Source: Prostheceraeus crozeri
Taxonomy: Eukaryota > Platyhelminthes > Polycladida > Euryleptidae
DNA length: 64,000 bases
Assembly: GCA_907163375.1 (NCBI GenBank)
Contig: CAJQUW010000618.1
Location: 1-64,000 of the forward strand
Direction of reading: 5' to 3'
Both the position numbers and the translations under genes were made by a program. Positions within the stretch are counted from its first letter, which is position 1; each line of letters starts with the position of its first letter. Of the stretch, positions 21,402 to 33,467 are shown in pieces. The notes under the pieces are model-generated. The model did not search any database and was not told the DNA's origin. It saw only the letters and a list, made by a program, of their open reading frames with translations.

Positions 21402-23250
21402 AAACTAAGCAAAGGGAAATCATTTTCTAAACATCATAGGACTAATTATCATCAAATAAATAATCATGAAATAATAAACTTTTTGTTCTATTTACAACAT
21501 AGTACGAAACATAGCGTTTTAGCATAATTAAATCGAATATAGGCCTATTTTTTGTAGCCTATAGAATGTTGCTAACCTTACAAATATGCAAATTATAATA
21601 TTGTCATGTTTGCAAACATTTCATATAAAAATCCAGGCTAGCAAAAAATATATTATTCATCCGATACATCCATGAGCAAAAGCAAATAATTTAATTATTC
21701 CTTTTCGTAATAATTTAGAACATTCAACAAAATAAGTTTATTTGAATATTATTTCACAACACCTATGCGTGTGCATGCATTACGATATTGCAAACTGATA
21801 TGTATGACTTACAATCGTCCAATTATTCAAATATGCAGTAGAATCATAATCATTATCTAAATTTACTTACTTAGATATCTGTGCTGATTCATACACTATT
21901 GCATTGTTACAGTACATATAAATGATTCACTTACGCAAAAAAAAAATCAATGCACATCACAACATTTTGATCACCAAAATAGTAGCCTATGCATTGTCAT
22001 TTATAATCCTAGGGTGCAAACTTCAATATTTTGAAGCAAACTTTAAGTAAGTACTTTAAGTATTTTATTTGATCACACAACAGTTCAATAACAGGAAGAT
22101 GAAAATGTAGGCTAATACATGTTCAAATAGCAGCGTTCGGTTTAAGCATGGCAAAATGTATGTAAGCCTCTAATTATGGTAAATTATCTTCGGCGGGAGG
22201 AATTAATCTGACTCTGATCGAATTCGAGAGCCAAGAAATTTGAAACAAATTTATTGATATCAGATGATGCTATGTTTTATGTACAATTAAAAAAATTTTC
22301 TTTTAATTTTTGCTATTTCATGAATTAGCTTCAACATTTATAATAATTTCGTGAAAATAAGCTTATAACTAATCCGGTACGTATAGTTAATTCACTTAAA
22401 CTTAATAAGCAATGAAAAGAGTATAGACATCTCACCTGTAAAATCCGCCAATTGATGATATCAACCATCGAAAAACATTTTGTTTCATTGCATCAGACAA
22501 TTTTCTTGTCAGAGATCACGAGATGACATTCGAAGCCCTGGTTTTCAGCGGTAGGAGATAAAGTCAAGTCAGGTGAACCAAGATGTTTTATAAGATGATT
22601 AAGGCAAAAGCTTAGTCGGCAACTGCTGGTCTGCAACTTCACAATAGAAATAAATGATCTGTGGAGGTCGAATATGGGTGGCGGATTTGAGTTAATCTAA
22701 ATGTCCAAAGAAAAGGTGCTCGAGGCGTCGTTTAAGAAAGTTTGGTCTACATGTAAGTCGCAGACTTTTCACTGAAACCGTATCGCTAGACATGAATCAC
22801 GTTCGATGCGCAGCGCGAGTAACATGAATGAAATGAAGGACTGCTTGCACGTTTCCTCCCGCTGTCATGTGATTATCGATATTGACGCGTCGATTGAAGG
22901 TCATTCGCCCAGGAGGCAGTAGGGAAATAATTTGTGCGCAGTTCTCTTCTATTCAGAAATAAAATACGAGGGCTGCACTTAATGACGTGACCGCTAACGC
23001 TGGGATGCTTGTAAATCATCGAAAGACAGACTCATTCCATGCATCGAGTACGGTCACGAATGTATCCTCAAAAAAGATCCGTTGAATTATGATATTGAAC
23101 TGTTGCAATTGTATTCTATTCCAACTGCAATCGCAAAATTTTGATTCATGCCCTGCGATAAACATGAATCTAAGAAATGCATAGGTAGAAATCAATGATG
23201 AATTTTTACATTATGTTAGTTTCGAAGATAGGCTACATCGATTTTAGTTG
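21402..23250. other. No gene seen
   Basis: AT-rich sequence with several TAGGCCTA-like palindromes and no convincing exon or element. Confidence 0.45.
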
Positions 23251-23269
23251 GATTTTAGTCAAAATCAAA

Positions 23270-23650
23270 GTAGAAAACAGATTGATTGGAGAATAAGAAA
23301 TAGAAGAAGAAAAAGAAGAACTGATAAGGAAACAGAAGAATAAAAGGATGAGAAATGAGGAGACGTAGAGGAGGAAGAATGAAGATAAAGGAGAGGAGGG
23401 AAAAGAGAAGTGAGGAGAGAGAGAAGAGATGGAAGAAGAAGAGAAGAAAATGAAGAGAATCGGAGAGAAAAAGAAGAGGAGGAAGAAAATAATTCAGTTG
23501 AGATGAAGAGAAGTAGGGAGAAAGAGAAGAGGAGGAAAGAAGAAGGGAAATTAGGGTATGACAGAGAATAATTATAAGAAGAAAAAGTATCAAGAGAAGC
23601 AAGGAGAGAGATAAAGTGAGTGAGAGAGCGAGAAGAAATTGGAAATTAAA
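23270..23650. repeat. Purine-rich (GA/AAG) tract
   Basis: About 380 bases in which the plus strand is almost all A and G (GAAGAAGAGGAGGAAGA-like). It could form a triplex (H-DNA). The complementary strand gives a false Leu/Phe/Ser-rich reading frame. Confidence 0.85.
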
Positions 23651-23764
23651 AAAAGACAGTCCGAAAACTTAGTGCAATTAAGTGGAAATTATTCATCATA
23701 GCGTAATAAACGTTATAATTTCTTAACTTATCGTGGTTGTGGCTCATTGATCATGTTTGTGGTC

Positions 23765-23901
23765 ACACTTTGGATGTCACAGTGACGTCATAAACAGGCG
23801 GTCATTCTGACGTCTTTGATGGGAGGTCACTGTGACATCCCGTTCTGGTCAGACATCTCAGACGCATGATGACATCATGGGACGTCACAATGTTTACTGG
23901 G
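23765..23901. repeat. Right GACGTC subterminal array
   Basis: GACGTC, TGTGACATCCC and CATGATGACATCATG units end in TGTTTACTGGG. It is the inverted counterpart in motif content, not base for base, of the array at 16492-16706. Confidence 0.6.
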
Positions 23902-26900
23902 TATATCACCTCTCTGTCCAGACCACATTTTCTCGAGAAAAAAGGAGGCAAGGTCAACAGTTCCTTGCGTTTCTCACGGCAGGTCAACCACTCATTTGAT
24001 GCATTAAAATGTCTTGTGTATTTCTTATTTCTTTTTCTGTGAGTACTTTCAACTTTTATTTCAAGTGTTGGCCTACCTTGCTTGACGACTGTCATCTTTC
24101 AAGTAGTATATTCCCTTCGGACGAAAGGCGTGATTATGATCTCATCACATCAATCACGTAAAAGCAAATTATGGAATTCTACCGAATCTGGGTGTTCGAG
24201 TCATATGCATTACTGTGCATTCATTGGAGAACGCTCATCATCTGATCGCAGTCTTGTCTGAATGTCAGCCATCTGCTACTGTTGACGTAGTGGCATCTCT
24301 GACATAAAGCGAATCCAGGAACAATTGGGTTGCGCTTCCCTTACTATATTTAGATACCACGCCTCGATCAAGAATCGCGTGGAATTTCATTGTAAAAATT
24401 GGAGAAGGCAAAGCATTATGTCTATCGGAAAAGCCAATATTGACGCGGGCGCGTGCGCTTTACTGCCTCACACGCACACAACTCTCTTTCGCTGTCTGAA
24501 CATCAGTGCTCCGTCTGAACACACGACTAGCTTGTGTGTCTAATTGTTCGAGATGTGATTCAAGCACGTGCTGCAAAACTGTTCAATGAGGTTGTTCTGA
24601 CTTTCAGACGGAAAGATGTGCACTGCTGTCACGAGAAGCTATCAAATTTAAATGAATGATGACACTTTTCATTTTTATAATTGTTGGAAAATTATTTTTG
24701 AGGATGCGCCGAAGGCCTCGCAGGTACGGAGAAGACGCAACTGATTACAAACATGATCACTCTATTCCGCTGTAATTTCTTCAAAACTGCAAAAATTTGC
24801 ATTTCTCACATTTGGCAACAATTACCAACTGTATCACCCACGAGTTCATTTAATAAATTCGAAAGTGTACATCGATTTAATAAATGCGGAGTTACCACTG
24901 TACCTAATATATTTACTCTATGGGTCAAACCTATAAGTGCAAGTAAATTGGTCTGCCGCATCGAGGATCATTAGCCAATCATCCTGAAGCGCTTCGACAA
25001 AAACATCAGATTAAAATGGTGGGTTCTTTGTTCCTGCTTCGAGTAATTGCTGGTGAACGCAAAGACTAGGTACTTTTAATTTCATAAGCCCCACGCCTCA
25101 TCAATGCAAACAGACGAAGCACTGAAATACATAAGCCGCATCTAATCATTACCTGTGTACGAGTTCACAATGTGCTGTATTTCAGAATTCAAAATGTAAA
25201 GGCGCACCAATAACCATAGGCAAAGTGTTTAAATATATCAAGTGTGGAAACTCCCCATTACTCTAATGTATTTTTAGTGGCGACAAATCCGCCATCTTTT
25301 TTCGCCAAGATAATTTTCAGATATTTATATTCATCAATTTCAAGAAGTCGCTGTGGCTAAAATATTTGGTGACAACTTCATTATTCTATTGATTCCTACA
25401 TAAAATTTACTGCTTTATTCATTTTTCACATCAATTTTGATGTTGAACGTGTCATTTCTGAATAATATGGCTTTATAGATGAAACAGTGGAGAAATTGTG
25501 GCTCTCAGATATTGTTTGTCTACATATTGAAGATGCATCTAATACAAATATTTCCTGGAATGAGAAGAAAGGAATATTTCCTCGCTATTATAGCAACATT
25601 TTTTGTGCTTAAGATGGTTCTTTAACGTTTCATCTGCCAGTGAAGATCAACGAATCAGTGAATCAGTGATTTAAATCAGTGAAGATTTAAGTAAAAAAGT
25701 ACATAATGTAGGTAAGGTCCATCATGTTTCCAACATACATTCATGAATGGAACTGTAAACCTGATCAATGAATGTATGTACAACTGGTCATCAATAAGAA
25801 AATGAAATATTTCTAGATTCGATACAAAGATTTTCAGATGTTCAGTGGGCAAAAGTTTGTAAACACGTTCATACACAGTACATGAATGCAATCATAAGTA
25901 CCCCCACCTCCCTCCTTTAATCGTATAGAGTGGTTTGTAGTCATAGAAGTGGATAATAGTACACTAGAATGGAAGTTTGATATCTTGCCTATGTACAATG
26001 ATGGCACATGGAAAATCTATGGTTTGTAGATCAGATTCGATCTAAAACATTGTATCATAGTGAAATTATTTGCCAAGTTGGTTGTGGAATATGTTGACAC
26101 CTAATTACAGAATTTTCATGAAGAGAGTTGCAAGTGAGATGGCGGCATTGTTTCATGTGAAATAGCCTACTATTCCATGGATTAATATAGTGTGTCTATT
26201 TGTAGCAGTCACTGACAACTAGTTTCCAATGTTTTAATATTGGAATGCGAATTAAAAATTGGTTCACAAAGTCATAATTGAAAGTAGTCGGTGTACTGGT
26301 TGTAAGAACCTGAAGAATTCACCGATAGAAAGTCTAATTATTGGATAATTTCTTCTTCAAGCGGCTAAGAATTCCTGGCGCTTTTCTGGAATATACACAC
26401 TGAAAGTTTCTTAACAGACAATCATTTCTCAAATAAATGAAATGTCGCTGGAACTTTTCAATTAATCATTGAATGACACATGTGATATTTTGGAGACTGA
26501 TATTCGAATGCATGTTGAGATTTTGAAAATTATTCAAATTTAGTGAACAGGGGAACCCTTTAAAGTAAAATGAATACTCTAAGATTTCTTGGCCTCTGAT
26601 TTCAAGCTGGAGTTATGCATGTTCTGTAAATCGACATTACAAGTTGCATAAGAGTCTGATTATACTATTGATAGATTATCGGAGCGATATTTCAAAATGA
26701 TGACCATACAGAACGTTTAAAAGGATTTCCTTCTTTGTCATCCTGTCGGCGCAGCATTTTGTAAATTCACTATTGCTTTTGAGTACATGGTCTTTGGACA
26801 AGGACCAACAATGCAGATCAAGAATCAGCCTGATAAATATAATTGCCAATCAAAAAACATGGAAACCAGATCGCACAAGTTGCATTTTGCCCCAACTATA

Positions 26901-27228
26901 AGTTCCCCCGGCGTGTTCCATAATTTTCATGCAATTTCCATTCTAGGACTTTCTATGGTATTGTTAATTTCTATGTTTGTAGTCGTCTATACCTTAATAA
27001 TCAATTAATTTCTATGCCAAATCAAATCTAGCATTTTAACCATAGAAATGGATCTTCATCTCATGTTTTTGTCTTCTAGATGTCTACGGATAACTATGTA
27101 ATTTTTCACTACTTCATAGTTTTGACATAGCTATTCAGCCCCTTCCATTCAGTATTTCAATACTATTCTGTTGTCAATTGCGATATCAGATAAAACTGCT
27201 TATAAGAGCTGGCGAAAAAGTAATATCA
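23902..27228. other. No gene seen
   Basis: AT-rich DNA between repeat elements. Several open frames of 70-75 codons (for example 26787-27008, with a hydrophobic end) lack splice signals, similarity or repeat support and were not called. Confidence 0.45.
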
Positions 27229-27592
27229 TAGCTGTCGCATGTCGTTGAAGTTAGCACCAACTTCAACACCAACTTTTTGAATAGAGTTTGTACGGAATAG
27301 GAAACCACAAGTTTAGGTACTACTGATGACGCAGAGTTTGTACAGCCAAAAAGTTTTCCAAAATTCGAACTCTTTCACCTTCAAAATTCAAATTTAAATT
27401 CGAAAAATTGGTGCAAGTATTGGTGCTACCTGGTTAGCGAGTTTGTACAGCATTCCGATGGAAAAATTTAGATACAAGAGCAAAAACCTGAGTTTGTACA
27501 GCAACTTCCAGCACTTTCCTTACACGAACAACCGGAAAAAACCGCCAAAAACCGATTTTTTCAAAAAATGATAAGATTTTCCAGAAAAGTTC

Positions 27593-28963
27593 TTGGTGCT
27601 ACATGGAAAATGAGTTTGTACAGTGCTCTAACCGGTGGAAGAGTGTTCTACTAATCCAGTCTGAGTTTGAACACACACTTCTCCGACACTCCAGCACTCC
27701 TACGACCGGTAAATACCGGTTATTGTACAGTAACTACAATAATACTGCCCATTTATGAAAAAATCAATTGGTGCTACATGGAAAATGAGTTTGTACAGTG
27801 CTCTAACCGGTGGAAGAGTGTTCTACTAATCCAGTCTGAGTTTGAACACACACTTCTCCGACACTCCAGCACTCCTACGACCGGTAAATACCGGTTATTG
27901 TACAATAACTACAAGAATACTGCCCATTTATGAACAAATCAATTGGTGCTACATGGAAAATGAGTTTGTACAGTGCTCTAACCGGTGGAAGAGTGTTCTA
28001 CTAATCCAGTCTGAGTTTGAACACACACTTCTCCGACACTCCAGCACTCCTACGACCGGTAAATACCGGTTATTGTACAGTAACTACAAGAATACTGCCC
28101 ATTTATGAACAAATCAATTGGTGCTACATGGAAAATGAGTTTGTACAGTGCTCTAACCGGTGGAAGAGTGTTCTACTAATCCAGTCTGAGTTTGAACACA
28201 CACTTCTCCGACACTCCAGCACTCCTACGACCGGTAAATACCGGTTATTGTACAGTAACTACAAGAATACTGCCCATTTATGAACAAATCAATTGGTGCT
28301 ACATGGAAAATGAGTTTGTACAGTGCTCTAACCGGTGGAAGAGTGTTCTACTAATCCAGTCTGAGTTTGAACACACACTTCTCCGACACTCCAGCACTCC
28401 TACGACCGGTAAATACCGGTTATTGTACAGTAACTACAAGAATACTGCCCATTTATGAACAAATCAATTGGTGCTACATGGAAAATGAGTTTGTACAGTG
28501 CTCTAACCGGTGGAAGAGTGTTCTACTAATCCAGTCTGAGTTTGAACACACACTTCTCCGACACTCCAGCACTACTACGACCGGTAAATACCGGTTATTG
28601 TACAGTAACTACAAGAATACTGCCCATTTATGAACAAATCAATTGGTGCTACATGGAAAATGAGTTTGTACAGTGCTCTAACCGGTGGAAGAGTGTTCTA
28701 CTCATCCAGTCTGAGTTTGAACACACACTTCTCCGACACTCCAGCACTCCTACGACCGGTAAATACCGGTTATTGTACAGTAACTACAAGAATACTGCCC
28801 ATTTATGAACAAATCAATTGGTGCTACATGGAAAATGAGTTTGTACAGTGCTCTAACCGGTGGAAGAGTGTTCTACTAATCCAGTCTGAGTTTGAACACA
28901 CACTTCTCCGACACTCCAGCACTACTACGACCGGTAAATACCGGTTATTGTACAGTAACTACA
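27593..28963 (+). repeat. Left array: eight 175-bp tandem units
   Basis: Units start at GGTGCTACATGGAAAATG and recur at 27594, 27769, 27944, 28119, 28294, 28469, 28644 and 28819; the last is cut at about 28963. Copies differ by only a few bases. Each unit holds CTAACCGGTGG and the palindrome ACCGGTAAATACCGGT. A variant (CACTACTACGACC) is shared by copies 6 and 8 but not 7. Since 175 is not a multiple of 3, the overlapping 88-codon frames are by-products. Confidence 0.95.
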
Positions 28964-29796
28964 TCATCGATGCGATGGTTTTGTTTCAAAATTCAATTGT
29001 CGGTTGAATCGCTATCTTCCATTAGTGAAACGAGTTGAAACAATATTCTGTTTCAAGAAATGTTATTGTCCATCAAAATATGAACTCTGCTGAGAATGGT
29101 GCACAAAACTCTGGAAAAAGCCCGAGTTTTGAAAATTGGGCCTTATTTGCTTTACTCTGCAACAAATTTTGTTTGCTGTCAAGAGAAGCAAGCTGGAATT
29201 AAATATGGGCGACCTTTTATATCACAGTAAGATGTCAAGTTCATCCACACGAAATAGCGGATTCGATCGAATACCTCTTCATTATTTACGTAGCCCGATC
29301 GATTTTGGTAGTGAAAACCAGGTCCGGGGTAAATGCGACAAGGCCCATCGAGATAGGTGCGACAACGTGCAAAATTTTGATTTTTGTCGCTTAAGTTTTT
29401 GATACACTCCTGCATGTGTCAATAAAATCGTCACCAACATATTTTGAAATCATAGATGTCTCAAACGACAATAGGGTGCAATGCTCAAGATCCAAACTTG
29501 TTTCGAGTTCATGGATTTCGATCGATTAATAATAGCTAGGTGCCATTTCAATTCAATCAAACGAAAGGATCTACGTCCAGAAAGAACGAGAAACCTTTAC
29601 GATATTTAGGCCTAATTCTGATATTCTTTTCTCTAATGCGCTCGTATATTTCTAAAATAGGCTAATTCTGTTTTTGAACGTATATCAGTTGTAGCATTTC
29701 ATGCATGTATCTTATTTAAAAATAGGCCTATTCAGCTTCAAAATACGCTTACATACTATAAACACTGCCCATTTTTATCTCACATAAACATAAATC

Positions 29797-30254
29797 TACA
29801 CTAGGTGACATGCCACGCGTTATTCAGGCGCAATTACGGAACACCCCAAACATCCGTGGTTAAGGACATTCTATTCTTCTACCCGCGTATATATGCGCTG
29901 CACTAAGAGTCAGAAATCACTTGATCTGATGCTGTTAAAACATGGGAGATGTTTAAGAATACGCGCGGGCGAGCGTTTATAGTTTGCGCGTCGTCCACGG
30001 TTGTCTGCGCTGCCACTTGAACCACTAATATGAACCGCTAAGCATGTTCTGTCTTCCCTGAACATGAAATTGAGGTCCTATCACATTGTTTAGCCTCTGA
30101 TACAGGCAGACACATGAGACGCAAAGTCTATATAACAGGACTGCCAACTATACTTACTTATATAACTTATATTGCAGCAATATCCCGCATAGCCACGAAT
30201 GTTTGGGGTCATGTGTAATTACGCGTGATTGAGCGTGGCATGTCAACTAGTGTA
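29797..30254. repeat. Small inverted-repeat element in the foldback loop
   Basis: Ends of about 60 bases (TACACTAGGTGACATGCCACG at 29797; its diverged complement ending at 30254) enclose about 330 bases. The arms differ at roughly one base in five, so it is older than the surrounding foldback arms. Probably a MITE that lay in the loop sequence. Confidence 0.6.
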
Positions 30255-30584
30255 TCGAAATAATGATCTAGATCAATTCTGCAATCACAAATAAACCAAG
30301 ATCCACTTCTATATGTGAAAATGTCTATTCTAGGTAGCGATAAGTTAGCACCTAGGATTTCCTTGTAAAGATCAGTTGCTCTATTACCAAGATAGGAGCG
30401 AAACACATCACCGTCATTTCATACAACATTCCCAACACATCATCGGAGTTTAATTCGCAAATCTATATGAAAACGTACTCAGATGCAAAATCACCCAGGC
30501 CATGTCGTATTTGCCCCAATCATGAGGTAAAAGAGACTTTGAAGTCACTTACTTTGACATCCAACTTAGAGAAACTTATCATTC

Positions 30585-31101
30585 CATCATAAATGGGTAG
30601 TATTCTTGTAGTTACTGTACAATAACCGGTATTTACCGGTCGTAGGAGTGCTGGAGTGTCGGAGAAGTGTGTGTTCAAACTCAGACTGGATTAGTAGAAC
30701 ACTCTTCCACCGGTTAGAGCACTGTACAAACTCATTTTCCATGTAGCACCAATTGATTTGTTCATAAATGGGCAGTATTCTTGTAGTTACTGTACAATAA
30801 CCGGTATTTACCGGTCGTAGGAGTGCTGGAGTGTCGGAGAAGTGTGTGTTCAAACTCAGACTGGATTAGTAGAACACTCTTCCACCGGTTAGAGCACTGT
30901 ACAAACTCATTTTCCATGTAGCACCAATTGATTTGTTCATAAATGGGCAGTATTCTTGTAGTTACTGTACAATAACCGGTATTTACCGGTCGTAGGAGTG
31001 CTGGAGTGTCGGAGAAGTGTGTGTTCAAACTCAGACTGGATTAGTAGAACACTCTTCCACCGGTTAGAGCACTGTACAAACTCATTTTCCATGTAGCACC
31101 A
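30585..31101 (-). repeat. Right array: three inverted 175-bp units
   Basis: Three copies of the same 175-bp unit in reverse orientation, with CTCATTTTCCATGTAGCACC ending near 30750, 30925 and 31100. Almost identical to the left-arm units. The unequal copy number between arms (three against eight) shows that array length changed after, or independently in, each arm. Confidence 0.95.
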
Positions 31102-31465
31102 AGAACTTTTCTGGAAAATCTTATCATTTTTTGAAAAAATCGGTTTTTGGCGGTTTTTTCCGGTTGTTCGTGTAAGGAAAGTGCTGGAAGTTGCTGTACA
31201 AACTCAGGTTTTTGCTCTTGTATCTAAATTTTTTCATCGGAATGCTGTACAAACTCGCTAACCAGGTAGCACCAATACTTGCACCAATTTTTCGAATTTA
31301 AATTTGAATTTTGAAGGTGAAAGAGTTCGAATTTTGGAAAACTTTTTGGCTGTACAAACTCTGCGTCATCAGTAGTACCTAAACATGTGGTTTCCTATTC
31401 TGTACAAACTCTATTCAAAAAGTTGGTGTTGAAGTTGGTGCTAACTTCAACGACATAGCTGTCGC

Positions 31466-32241
31466 CACAAATCAACCATTGATTCCATACTTCCCTTATA
31501 TACTTACTTTGACCATAGGCGATAGCCGAGAGATTTCAAAGTTAGCATACAGATTGTGACATGACAAAATTTTTGGCGTTGCTGCGCTTAAAAAACGAGG
31601 AAAAGCAGGCCATGTTCATATTAGGATCAGGATACTTATTATAAATGAATCTTCTAGTCTGTACACTTCATTATGGGTTTCGTCACTTTTACTTGAGATG
31701 TTGCACCAGTCGAGCTAGCCACACAATATATTTGTATTGTTGCAACTTTGTCATAATCCTACGTTTAATTTTGACATCTTCTAATGCACAGTTCTTCATC
31801 AAATTTAACATAAAAAACGGTATCTGAAAAGTTTAAATTTGATAAGTATTGATTGTACATGCAAGCTAATCTGATGCAAGAAAATCGGAATAAGATGCAC
31901 GTATGTCAAAAGTTGGTTTTCTCATAGTCATGCGCCTTCACCATCGTAGGTCTGGGATCAAAAACTGTCGTGCCAAAATTCTGTTATCATACTCCTACAA
32001 TGTTGCAATTATATTTTGACTGACGGCATGCCTAATTATAGAATGAACGTTGTCAGTTGTCGACAGGCCTAATTAGAATGATCGGCGGTCCGGTCTTTTT
32101 GGCCGGGGCCGGTTCCAACCCTGCTATGAATGATGCCATGTATAAGAATCACATGTGATTATGTACTGACTTTTATTATCAGTCATATTTCTAAATGTTT
32201 TAGTTCTCTCGAAATCGATCAGTTTAGCTCAGTTATATGAA
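31466..32241. other. No gene; one hAT-like terminus
   Basis: Mostly unassigned. At 32111-32123 GGTTCCAACCCTG resembles a hAT right end (complement CAGGGTTGGAACC); no partner end was found nearby. Confidence 0.35.
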
Positions 32242-32892
32242 GTGACCCACTTTCAATTCCCCCCCCATTCAAGTGACCTAGTCTTCAATTTCCCACGGGG
32301 CAAGGTAGCCATGCGGTCACATGTAGAAAAATACCCTGCCCACCATCCTCTCCCGAAATTTCGTCAACTTTCGGGCACTCTCCCGATCATGGTTGACGTC
32401 AATTGTGAACGATCCCTAATCACAAACAGAGGCATTCCGATGCAACGATTGAAACGCCGGAGCATCTTCGAAACCCTCAGAAACACAACGATAAACACAA
32501 CGTCACGAAGAGAATGGGCCCATCAACAGTGGACAGAGAAGGGGCTTCAGGAGACATGCCAACTGCGACACTTCATTGCAAGGCCAACATGTCGACCTCC
32601 TGGTTTCAATCTGAAAAGATCTAAATGGGTGCAGATGAATCGTTTGCGCTCTGGACATGGAAGATTTCGTGCCTTCATGTTTCGGATCGGGCTTGCACAA
32701 CCCAACACATGCATGTGCGGCCAAGAACAGACGGCAGTCCACGTCCTACAATGCAAGTGGTTCGGACTGCAAGGTGATATGGTCACAGTGGACGAGACAC
32801 TTCGTTCCTGGCTGCTGAATGCTGATATTCATTTTTAGCCATTAATTGACCATCATCCTGTATTTGTTCATACGAAAAAAATATATATACTG
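32242..32892 (+). mobile_element. 5'-truncated LINE, C-terminal ORF2 fragment
   Basis: About 198 codons open to a TAG stop at 32836. The part from RREWAHQQWTEKG through FNLKRSKWVQMNRLRSGHGRF to CMCGQEQTAVHVLQC is the C-terminal region of jockey/I-like LINE ORF2 proteins, with the CxC-x7-H-x3-C knuckle seen as CMCGQEQTAVHVLQC. Reverse transcriptase is absent. The 3' tail has CATACGAAAAAAATATATAT, close to the tail of the LINE at 48895-50770, so both may be one family. It was truncated on insertion, as is usual for LINEs. Confidence 0.75.
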
Positions 32893-33141
32893 AGCTCATC
32901 GACATGAAAATCCGAAATCGAAATTCCGAACACACTTTCTGAGAACGTGATCTTTCAGAAAATTACATTTAAGCTGAAAAAGTAGAACATAAATGGTGCG
33001 ATATATATTTCGACACATGAAAACATGATTGAAATGACAAGAATCTGTACAATGCTATCACCATAAGCTCTCAAAAACAGGCTAAGGAAGGATATGCGCA
33101 AAAATCTGAGATAATAGGTAAGGTTGTAGACAGAGCATTCA

Positions 33142-33467
33142 TTAATCGATGTCCCGATCAGGATCTTGATATATAATCATGTCATCAAACTCCTTTAATT
33201 CCTTTTCAAATATCTCAAGTTGCTGTTCAATACATTCAATTTGTTGACTTGCTGAACAATTTGAGCGAAACATATCAAGACTCGCAGCACGATGAAGATC
33301 AGACAAAAGACGATTCAGTTCAACATCTCCACTATCTAATGCAAAAGGAAGATCAAGGGATCGATCATCTTCATCTATGGCATTGTTGTGACGGGGATCG
33401 GCATCATCTAATTCGAATTGTAAGTCATCTTCAACTTCATCCTCTTCATTTCTGTCTTCGTCCTCAC
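33142..33467 (-). CDS. Terminal exon of an unknown acidic, coiled-coil protein
   Basis: Minus strand: a CAACTTCTCTCCAG acceptor precedes 33467, and the frame runs 107 codons to a stop at 33142-33144. It starts with an acidic stretch (GEDEDRNEEDEVEDD) and ends with a likely amphipathic helix (IECIEQQLEIFEKELKEFDD). It needs one base from the previous exon; the exon at 47225-47367 supplies exactly one, G, making Gly. Codon use and low repetitiveness differ from nearby repeats. I do not recognise the protein. An alternative is a single-exon frame starting at 33528, in which case the acceptor is chance. Confidence 0.5.

Larger units (their letters stand above)
16492..23901. mobile_element. Candidate element bounded by CCCAGTAAACA inverted ends
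   Basis: CCCAGTAAACATGTGACG at 16492 and its near complement CGTCACAATGTTTACTGGG ending at 23901 face each other, both flanked by TA. Each end continues inward into an array of GACGTC- and GGGATGTC-type motifs (16505-16706 and 23765-23890). Such ends occur in many marine invertebrate repeats, as I recall. No transposase lies between; the 7.4 kb may be one element, or two unrelated short elements that happen to face each other. Confidence 0.35.
27239..31456. mobile_element. Foldback-like element with 175-bp arrays
   Basis: A 4.2-kb element with long inverted repeats starting ATGTCGTTGAAGTTAGC. It is flanked by a perfect 9-bp direct repeat, AGCTGTCGC, at 27230-27238 and 31457-31465. Each arm has a single-copy outer part of about 350 bases followed by tandem 175-bp units: eight on the left (last one partial), three on the right. 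The loop (28964-30584) has no recognised gene. Long inverted repeats with internal tandem arrays and 9-bp duplications match the plan of Drosophila FB elements, and 9-bp duplications fit Mutator-like transposition. The family is inferred from structure only. Confidence 0.85.

Noticed and set aside
23255-23602. 115-codon minus-strand frame with apparent membrane segments
   Set aside because: Leu/Phe/Ser bias comes from the purine-rich tract on the other strand.
27593-28963. Regular repeat array resembling a CRISPR
   Set aside because: Units are contiguous 175-bp tandem copies without unique spacers, in a eukaryotic foldback arm.
27667-29007. Seven overlapping 88-125 codon open frames on the plus strand, and two on the minus strand at 30587-31028
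   Set aside because: They are the same 175-bp unit read through in shifting frames; the unit length is not a multiple of three and the peptides have no domain.
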